Part shown: positions 56,041 through 64,000 of the stretch, piece by piece
Layout: the number at the start of each line of letters is the position of its first letter
Numbering within the stretch: position 1 is the stretch's first letter
Program-made: the position numbers and the translations under genes
Notes under the pieces: model-generated
What the model was told of the DNA's origin: nothing
Seen by the model: only the letters and a program-made list of their open reading frames with translations
Database searches by the model: none
Source: Erinaceus europaeus
Lineage: Eukaryota > Chordata > Mammalia > Eulipotyphla > Erinaceidae
Length of the DNA stretch: 64,000 bases
Reading direction: 5' to 3'
NCBI RefSeq assembly: GCF_950295315.1
Contig: NC_080172.1
Location: 81,239,118-81,303,117, forward strand

Positions 56041-57320
56041 AAAGAAAAATGGAAAGTGTACATTTGGTGCATGAATATGTACACACCACACACACATACA
56101 GTAATCTCTACAGAAAGTACAATGCTTTCAAACTACTTACAAATGCAGGTTAAAAAAAAAAAGAAAAGAAAAAAGGTCATGAAAATCTACAAAATGGGAT
56201 TAAAGTTATTTCCATGCATACAGCTACATGTGTGGACTAGTGGAAAATATTCTCCCCAACACTAAAAGCTTTGTTTATAAATACAACCTAAATATTTTAT
56301 TGTGCAGGTGTGCCTTCATTTCTAATGTAATTCTTTCAGGCAGTAAAACAGGTGTCCTGGCTGCATGCTAATCAGAGGAAAGAAGGTTGAAATATGCATC
56401 TCCACACTGACATCTGGGCAGTGATTGTCCAAATACATTCTCAAGTGCTGAGTCGTAAGAAAATGGTCCTCTTTAGCTTTATTGGCACTGAGTGGTGTAT
56501 TTTAGATGAGGAAAAACTTTTATTTTTCAGTCATTATAGACTGCTACTACATATGCAGCAAATGAGGCAGCCAGAATGCAGACATAGACTTTCAATCTGA
56601 TTTTGAGACAACTTGGTACAGGTGTCTAGGTATACTGGAAGAGTAAAGTATTGCCTGACGACTGTATTGAATCTCTCAGAAGGTGAAGGTCAGAGGATAT
56701 TGAGAGGAAAGCAGGGAGATGGGTGATGCTTATGCAGAAGATTTCTATTTGGGGTCCTCATTTAGTTCTATTCACTGTTCAAATCTTTAATTCCTCCTTT
56801 TTTCTCTTCAGAGACAACTCTGCTGTGTTCCTTCTTAAAATGAGGACTGAATTTTTAGTTGATGGAGATTTTTAGAATATAAAATATAGTGACTTGGATT
56901 AATTAGAATATTTCACTGAAACCTTACTGTCCTCAGTTATACTCTTGACAAAGAGAAATGCAAATTATTACAGGATTCATAAGTGCAAGTCACATACTAC
57001 AGATGTATTTCTATATATGTGCTAGACAACTAAGGAGCATAGTAAAGAATGTAACAGCTCTTTAAAATAAAAAACAATAGAGGATACACTAGTCTATTAA
57101 GTATACTCTTAATACCAAAAATGTGTTCAGTTATGAATTTTTATTGAGTCCATCTTCCCTGTCATATATAAAGATCCTAATTTTTCTCCACATATTTATG
57201 TATTCGTATATATGTAGATATATACATTTCTACATATTTAATATAAAAATAAATTATCCTTGATTACTATATTCTGGGTGGGCATATTCTGTATGCTTAA
57301 CTTTCAAACTAAAAATTTTT
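56041..57320. other. Intergenic sequence
   Basis: Nothing recognised. Confidence 0.5.
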
Positions 57321-57324
57321 AAGA

Positions 57325-57470
57325 TAGGGCTGGTGAAATAGCTCACATGAATAGTGTGCTGCTTTGCCATGCACACAACCCCACACTACATAAAAGGACA
57401 CTTTGGTGCTATGGTCTTTTATGCTCTTGACTTCTCTGTCTCTGTGAAAAAAATAATTTCTTTCCAAGAG
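57325..57470 (+). repeat. Diverged SINE-like repeat
   Basis: GGGCTGGTGAAATAGCTCAC head, CATGCACACAACCCC; similar to 54600. Confidence 0.55.
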
Positions 57471-57488
57471 AAAGAAATAACTACACAT

Positions 57489-57682
57489 AGGGGCCGGGTG
57501 GTGGCACACCTGGATGAGTGCACATGTTACAAGAGTCCCCACCTGCAGGGGGAAAGCTTCGTAGGTAGTGAAGTAGTGCTGCAGGTGTCTCTCTGTCTCT
57601 CTCCCTCTCTATCACCCCCTTCCCTCTCAGTTTCTGGCTGTGTCTATCCAATAAACGAAGATAATTTTTAAAAAATTTTAAA
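57489..57682 (+). repeat. SINE subfamily A with deleted B box and 18-base duplication
   Basis: GGGGCCGGGTGGTGGCACAC head is intact, but ATGTTACAAGAGTCCCCACC shows loss of the segment that holds the B box in other copies. AAAGAAATAACTACACAT flanks it at 57471-57488 and 57683-57700, perfect over 18 bases. Confidence 0.95.
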
Positions 57683-58104
57683 AAAGAAATAACTACACAT
57701 TTAGCCAATAAAAATAAACAAGTCTTCACTTTATATTAATAATGACTAGTATTCATTAACAAAAGAAAAAGCTCTGTGGGAAACAGCCATGGCTGTGGCA
57801 TTTTGTCTAGCAGCAGAGACCAAAATTGTTCATTGTTTCCTCAAATTAAACTCCAACTGGGTTTAAGCTAGATTCATATCCTACCATTTCAGTTGCTTAG
57901 TAAAAGGTTCAGTTGACAGTAAAATCTATATTTTGGAATGTGTTATAATTATCCAAATCATCACTGATTTTTTTATTCTATGAACTGTGTCGTTTTCTAG
58001 CTAAAATTAATATTTTTCCTGTGATAAGCTCCCAGTTTTTTTTTTAATTCTACAAGGATATGAAATCTTAAAGAAATATCTCCCAGGATTCTGTAGTTTT
58101 TTCA

Positions 58105-58245
58105 AGTCCAGAACAAAGGAAGATAGCATAGTGATTATGCAGAAAGGTCTTCTGGCCTGTGGCATGAAAGGTTGTATATTAAAACCCCAGTACTGCCAGA
58201 AGCCTGAATTGGGAAGAGCTCTGGTAAGACAAATAAATACATAAC
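58105..58245 (+). repeat. SINE subfamily C
   Basis: GGAAGATAGCATAGTGATTATGC-like head, AAAACCCCAGTACTGCC B-box region, GAGCTCTGGTAAGAC body. Confidence 0.65.
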
Positions 58246-58249
58246 AAAA

Positions 58250-58482
58250 CAATATCATCAGTAGTAATACATTTTATATATTCTAATGATATCAGTTTTG
58301 ACATAAGGTACATGGAAGCTTATCACTAATTCTCCCCAGACACTTGGATGGTGTTCTTGGACCAGTATCTTTTGACATCTTTTCCTACACCAAGGTCTAG
58401 TTTACATGACACAAATTCTGTAATTTCTCTCATAACAACTCTAATTGGAAATCCTTACTTGAAAACTTATGATACTTAATAC

Positions 58483-58530
<48 letters not shown>

Positions 58531-61500
58531 ATAGAGAAAGAGAATAGAAATCATTGTTTAAGTGAGTTTATAACATTCAAGAGGGATTTTAGATGTAAGA
58601 AAAATACTGAAATTTAGGAGATTAAAAATACAATTAAGTTTACTCAGTTAAATTCAAGTACTTTTAAATGAAGATGAGTAAAAATAAAAAGTTTTATTTT
58701 ACTAATTTCATCCTGAAAATATAGCATGATTTTATTATTTATTTAAAATTTTAGAGGTTTAAATAAATGGGATTTATGTGGGAGACATAGATTCTCCATA
58801 CAGAACATCTTAATGACCTTCTATTTTGACTGCATTTTCCAGATTGCTTTGCAGCTCACCAAATATCATGGGTATGCCCTGTATAATTATCATTAAGTAG
58901 ATTTATAGCAACGAAATGCTTTCCTGTGTCATTATCCTGTGTAGGAAGTCAACTATATGAACTGGCAACAATAGCATTGGCATATACTAAGAGAAGATAT
59001 TATTTGCAGGTAGACTAATACTGACTCGCATTATTTTTCTGGAAATATAAAGAAAAAGACATGAGTTATGTGGATTTAACTAGCAAGGGTTTGCTAAAAT
59101 ACTTTTTTTTAACTCTTGTGTGAGGAGTTGAAGTGACTGTGGTAACGTAGCGTTGAGCCCATTTTTGATTTGTTATAAGGTTCATGAAACACATTTTGTA
59201 AATGAACAGTTTCTATGAAAGAAAGCATTACAATAATACATATTTCCCAACTTATTTTAGTCATGCTTATTCATACAAATCAATTTGTATAGAAATTAAA
59301 GTCAAATAATCATGTTCTTCAAAATACCTAGTTAATTTTTTTGAAAAGACTCAACTCCCCCAACCTGCTTTACCTCATCTCATTTGTTTAAACTTAAACA
59401 ATCTAAATTTTAAAAACAAAAATGAAGTGTGAGGAAAAAAATACCAATAAACATCCCATAATTCCTGTGAGTCCACATGGTATAAGAAAATTCATGTTTT
59501 TAGATCTTCAAAGAACAGAAAATTATTAAATTAAGGGAAAAAATCTGAATAGGTCTGAATACCTCTTGCTGTGAGCAGTTCTTATCGAGCAAGTGACCTT
59601 TATGAGATTATTGTTTATGATCACTCTGCGGGTGCCAAGAGTAGCAGGAAAGAATATTCCAATTTATTTCAAAGGTTACGTATCACAACTGAATATGCAG
59701 TACAGCTACATTATCCTATGGTATAAGTTTACATAAGAAGCTGGAGTTGTGTCATATTATTGTTTGCCTTCATATCAATATGTTTTGATTTCTCTTTTGT
59801 GAACCATATCCCTCTCCTAAAAATGGAATGTAGAGCAATGATACAATTAAAGAGGAAAGATGATTTTCTTCTTGTTTTCTCATCCAGAAACTTATTTCAA
59901 ATAAAGAAGACATACAGAATTATTTATCTTATATATTCCGTCTAAAAGTGGTGAAATTCAACTTCAGTTTTACTTCTTGAAACCAAGTAATCACTATTAC
60001 CTAGAAAAGTGCTTATAGTATGTGAAATAACAATACAAACAGTCACATGGAGTTCAACAAGAGAGAATTCTGCTTCTAGGAGGGAGAGGAAATTAACTTA
60101 CAAGGACACTTATTTTTCCCCCTGTCCATAAAAGGCTTTTGGGATGAGGCAACTGTGCGGTTTACTTTCTCCAATTTTCTTGTACGTGCAACTTAATGCT
60201 TTCGTTCAATAAGTCTGCTCATTCTCAACTTCTTCACTGTGCACAGAGTGAAACATAAGCCAGAAGAAGCTCCTCTCCTTTCCTTCTCTGGTGTCAAGCT
60301 CAATTGTCAGAGAAACTAGCACTGGGCTTCCCACAACTAACCTCACTTATTTCTTTAAATTTGTAACTTGGAAAAAAACATCTCACTACTTCACAGGGTG
60401 AAGAATCAAATCCTTAATTAAAGCACACAGCTGTGTGCTTTATGTACTTAATGTCTACAAACTTCATGCATACTTTGATATCAGAGTTCAGTACTTAGAC
60501 AATTGCTTTATCTTAGGGGCAAGAAAAATAAATACAGGAAACATTTGTCTTTTTTTTTTTAATCTCCTGTCTCCTGAATCCTCCCAGAAATTTCAGACAT
60601 GGTAGAGAACAGCTTGGCACAGGACTCCCTGGGAAGGGCTGCCACATAAGAACCCTAAAAGAGAAAATCACACACACATTTACACGAATATGCACATGTG
60701 CATCGGGGGAATAAAAGGAATGAAAAATACTGGGAATTTAAAATCTGGAGTTTCTATGATTATACTACAAATACATTTCAAAACTAGTAGCACAGAAGAG
60801 TCCACACACCAACTTCTGGCATCAGAGCCCTTTATATAAGAGAATCTGTATAGCTCCCGCAGCTTTTTAAACACCCTCTGATCTATCCCAGCTCTACTGC
60901 CTGCTTTCACGTGTACTTCCATGGGTTCCTGTGGTAAGTGACAATGCAGCTTCCTGAGACTTCAAAGCCAAAGTTTTTGCTTTGTCTGGTGAAAGGAAAC
61001 TTAAAGAAAGACAACAATGAAGCAGAAATTGTGCTGGAAACTGGATCTTGAGGTAAACAAAGCTTAAAGACTTCATGCAGAAATTCAAAGTTGTACCAGC
61101 ACAAGAGAAAGGAAACAGGCAAACATCTTGGCTCCTCCTTCTTGCAATTCACAAGTTTCACAGGTCTGTCAACTTGCAGAAAGATGCTGACCTTGTAAGA
61201 GATACCTATTTAGAATGTATTTTCTTTCATTACCATACCAGAAAGACACAATGAATGATTCTACTCTTCCCAGACAACAATTAACATACTGTATCATTCA
61301 TTATAGAAACCATCATTGTTTGTTTTCTTCACTCACTCATCTACTCTAAATAATTGTGTCTCATCTTGCCAGGTACAATGCTAACAGTTTGATACACTTT
61401 ATCCCATTTAAAATGTTTTATTCCCATTACTAGTTTAAGGAACTGAGACTCAAAGAAATTAGCTTCCTTGTCCCAAATCACAATTTATTATGAACCCAGA

Positions 61501-62025
61501 ACTTTGGACTTTTTTTAAGATTCCAACCTTACTGGAAATGACCCAAGTGAAAATAAATGTGGTGACAGACTTGCTGTGGAAACTAATGATGGGAGAGAGA
61601 AGTGATGAGTGTCTAAATAGGTTCACCACAGAGCAAAATGCATTGTTTCAGAGCACAGGCAGGTCTAGTCAGATTGTGCATTAGAAGGCTATTCCAGAAC
61701 AGGTATGAAACTGACGAAAAGCATTAGAGACAAAGGCAACTTAAAACATTGAAATATTTCAGATTGGAAGTTAAGTGACCCCCAACCTCATATGAGGACC
61801 ATGGAAAATAAAGAGTTATGTACCAGAGATTTGCTACAAGGATGTCATTCTCCTCCGAAAATAATCCTGTCTGCACCTAACATTACAGATTAGTGACTGT
61901 AAAAGCTGAAGGGCAGGAAATGCAGCTGCTGAATTAAAGAGACTCCTTGACTAATTTCTGCCTCAAGAAAATGGGACCAATGTGACCATTATTGTCACTA
62001 ATAATAACAATAATAATAGAAGTTG
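58250..62025. other. Longest repeat-poor stretch of the window
   Basis: Apart from a (GT)n tract at 58489-58530, no dispersed repeat or coding frame was recognised over 3.7 kb. Open frames near 60680-61160 have no recognisable domain. It could include non-coding exons or regulatory DNA, which sequence inspection cannot show. Confidence 0.4.
58489..58530 (+). repeat. (GT)n microsatellite
   Basis: Nearly pure GT dinucleotide tract. Confidence 0.96.
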
Positions 62026-62070
62026 AAGGAAAAAAAAGAAAGAAAACACAAAGTAAAACATGGACTGGAG

Positions 62071-62266
62071 GGGCTGGGAGGTGGTGCACCTATTACAATG
62101 CTTAAGGTCCCAGGTTCAAGCCCCTGATCCCCACCTATAGGGGGAAAGCTTAGCGAGTGGTGAAGCAGTGTTGCAGGTGTCTCTCTGTCTCTCTCCCTCT
62201 TTATCATTCCCTTCCCTCTCAATTTTTGGCTGTCTCTATCCAATAAATAAAGATTAAAAAAAAAAA
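62071..62266 (+). repeat. SINE subfamily A inside the L1 3' UTR
   Basis: GGGGCTGGGAGGTGGTGCAC head, CAGGTTCAAGCCCCTG B box, full body and poly(A). AACATGGACTGGA and AACATGGGCTGGA flank it. Confidence 0.9.
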
Positions 62267-62359
62267 AAAACATGGGCTGGAGTTGGTGTATTTCACCAAA
62301 GTGAAAGACTCTGGGGGGGTGGAGGGAGGGTTCAAGTCCTGGAACATTATGGCAGAGGA

Positions 62360-62912
62360 TAATTTCTGGAACCATCCGTTCCACCCCAGTTCCATGGCTG
62401 CCAGTTCTTAGCAACATCACCCCGCCAGATATTCGTTGGGATGCGGCATCATCTAAGTTCATTTCCCACGTCTACGCTCGACCGGACCTGCCAATATACG
62501 CGGATATCTTCGCCCACCCTGTCCATCGCTTGACGTCTCATCACCCAATCTGGTCCCCTACGCCTACACTGAACTTCTCTGTTCCAGACTCTTGGAAACA
62601 GAGTGGGCAGTCAGCTGAGGTAAAGAACAAACACCTCATCACAGACCCCTGCAAGCGTCAACCCGGCTTTGACCTAGCATGTTATGATTGGGCCCTCCTC
62701 AATCGCTATTGAACAGGCCATGGCCGGTGCGCCGCTATGTTCCATTGCTGGGGAGCCAGAGACGACCCGAACTGCCCCTGCGGCTACAGACAGACTATGA
62801 CCCACATAGTCAACGACTGCCACCTCTCCAGATTCAGAGGTCTCGAAACTACATCAGGCTCAACCTGACGCTGTTGACTGGCTACGGAAGAAGGGCAAAG
62901 GCTAGAAGAAGA
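62360..62912 (+). pseudogene. C-terminal domain of a non-L1 non-LTR retrotransposon, inserted in L1
   Basis: One frame (codons in phase with 62761) is open through the insert from 62360 to 62862 except for a TGA at 62710, which looks like a CpG-decayed CGA. In order it shows PWLPVLSNITPPDIRWDA (about 62398), ARPDLPIYADIFAHP, the HHPIW block, a DPCKRQPGFDL block, LLNRY, TGHGRC and the cysteine/histidine motif CPCGYRQTMTHIVNDC (62773-62820, C-x-C-x7-H-x4-C). After a frame slip near 62860 it continues DAVDWLRKKGKG. I associate this order of motifs with the C-terminal region of non-LTR retrotransposon polyproteins common in invertebrates (jockey/CR1/RTE-like groups); the exact clade is uncertain. 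It differs from the L1 ORF2 C-terminus also present here. The stretch is CpG-rich compared with its surroundings, and ATGGCAGAGGA is duplicated at 62349-62359 and 62913-62923. It has no poly(A) of its own. Confidence 0.7.
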
Positions 62913-63044
62913 ATGGCAGAGGAGGACCTAGTTAGGGTTGTATTATTATATGGAAAACGCTATGCATGTACAAACTATTGTGTTTACTGTTGACTGTAAA
63001 ACATTAATGCCCAATAAAGAAATTTAAAAAACAATGAAAGCAAG

Positions 63045-63130
63045 AGGGAAGGAAGGAAAGAAGGAAGGAAGGAAGGAAGGAAGGAAGGAAGGAAGGAAGG
63101 AAGGAAGGAAGGAAGGGAGAGAAGGAAGGA
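63045..63130 (+). repeat. (GGAA)n microsatellite
   Basis: About 85 bases of GGAA units following the A-rich L1 tail. Confidence 0.97.
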
Positions 63131-63131
63131 A

Positions 63132-63345
63132 ACACAACCCAAAAAGTGGACTGGGTTTGGTATATTACACCAAAGTAAAAGACTCTGGGGTAGTGGTGGA
63201 GGGTTCAGGTCCTGGACCAGGATGGCAGAGGAGGACCTAGAGGGGGTTGAATTATTATGTGGAAAACTGAGAAATATTTCACATGTACAAACTACTGTAT
63301 TGTACTGTTGACTGTAAACCATTAATACCTCCAATACAGAAAAAA
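63132..63345 (+). mobile_element. Second short-type L1 3' end, without the insert
   Basis: GTGGACTGGGTTTGGTATATT, AAGACTCTGGGGTAG, ATGGCAGAGGAGGACCTAG and TTAATACCTCCAATACAG. It provides the empty-site comparison for 62360-62912: here GGTCCTGGACCAGG runs straight into ATGGCAGAGGAGG. Confidence 0.85.
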
Positions 63346-63415
63346 AAAAAAAAAAAGGAAAGGTAAAGAAAGAAAAGAAAAGAAAAAAACAGAAAAGGAA
63401 AGAAAAGAAAAGGGG
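63343..63415 (+). repeat. A-rich/(AAAGA)n tail
   Basis: Poly(A) followed by AAAGAAAAGAAAAG units, an expanded L1 tail. Confidence 0.9.
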
Positions 63416-63419
63416 ACCA

Positions 63420-64000
63420 ATGATTTCTTCCTCCCCACACAGCACATTTGGAGGAACTGCTCCTATATTTGCAGTTTGTTTGTGTTTCTAGTCAACTCTT
63501 GGTTTAAATACATTTCAGTACCAGCTTCCCAACAATGCTCAGCCATCTCCTGCTATTTTTTTTCCGCTCTTCCCACTTACTCACCTCATCTCACTAGTCC
63601 CCAGATGCCTAGACATCTCCTTTCACTGCTCTCCTTTCTGCAGCTTCTTTCAGCACATTCAGTTGCCAGAAAGCAGGAGCATCTATCCTTGGCTGGCTCT
63701 AATAGCACCACCTCAGTTCAAGCAAAGAAATAAATTAGAACTGACACTATCCACCTAACATTTTAGGTATTTGTTTCTGGACTCTCTCAAAGCGTTTACT
63801 GGGTAAGATCGAATAATATATATATTGCATGTATGTTTTTGTTTCTCTTCTCCTCATTTTTTTTTTTTCTTTTCTTCGTCTCAGTGTTTCTTAAAAGGAT
63901 CTTTTAGTGATTAGCAGCAGCCAGCAATCTTCTGATCATCTGTGCTGAAGGAGGGGCAAGGCAAGTATTTGCAGTCCCATTCTACAGAAAAGAATCATAA
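63420..64000. other. Intergenic sequence with a small signal-peptide-like frame
   Basis: 63606-63733 encodes MPRHLLSLLSFLQLLSAHSVA followed by 21 more residues and a stop. The start resembles a secretory signal, but the product is 42 residues, matches nothing I recognise, and its ATG context is ordinary. Most likely chance. Confidence 0.2.

Larger units (their letters stand above)
62030..63020 (+). mobile_element. L1 short-type 3' end carrying a SINE and a foreign insert
   Basis: L1 3' UTR pieces are at 62030-62070, 62267-62359 (GGAGTTGGTGTATTTCACC) and 62913-63020 (GGCAGAGGAGGACCTAG to CCCAATAAAGAAATTT). They are separated by a SINE and by the 553-base segment described separately. Confidence 0.85.

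Noticed and set aside
63034..63240. Lys/Gly/Arg repeat protein
   Set aside because: It is translation of the GGAA microsatellite.

Overview
This is a gene-poor, repeat-saturated piece of a mammalian nuclear genome, most likely a hedgehog (Erinaceidae, for example Erinaceus). The main reason is the many copies of tRNA-derived SINEs with recognisable A and B boxes of the kind I associate with hedgehogs, lying among several generations of L1. No host protein-coding exon, rRNA, functional tRNA gene or CRISPR array could be supported. Nearly all longer open frames are chance frames inside repeats. Species and family assignments are by eye, and most repeat edges are good to about 10-30 bases unless a target-site duplication is quoted.

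Layout. 1-829 is AT-rich sequence with an unusual cluster of short perfect inverted repeats. 830-5458 is a class II (betaretrovirus/IAP-like) endogenous retrovirus on the minus strand: LTR (5017-5458), Lys-type primer-binding site, a broken gag with an N-terminal membrane segment, protease, RT-RNase H and integrase, with no env and no 3' LTR in the window. It sits in the 3' UTR of an L1 whose 5' part is inverted (5459-6460). 6.5-19.4 kb holds L1 fragments, SINEs, two possible old LTRs and microsatellites. A 200-base assembly gap lies at 19465-19664 between oppositely oriented SINEs. 19.7-52.2 kb is dense with L1 3' ends, including nested insertions with clear target-site duplications (19844-20855 and 35077-36391), two more twin-primed L1s (32078-34237 and 37687-38625), a solo LTR (39481-39957) and young SINEs. 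52.2-62.0 kb is much poorer in repeats and may contain conserved non-coding DNA. 62.0-63.4 kb is an L1 3' end that carries a foreign insert.

Two points stand out. First, the L1s here have two different 3' ends: a short one ending in a CCAATAAAGAAA-type tail, and a very long one of about 2 kb whose 5'-truncated copies make up much of the window. Second, a 553-base CpG-rich segment (62360-62912), bounded by an 11-base duplication, sits inside a short-type L1 3' UTR. It encodes the C-terminal domain of a different, invertebrate-like non-LTR retrotransposon. This is the best candidate for something undescribed.

The parts do not work together as a pathway. The logic is one of successive insertions: old L1s were hit by younger L1s, SINEs and an ERV. 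L1 machinery presumably mobilised the SINEs, which end in A-rich tails and have 15-18-base duplications.
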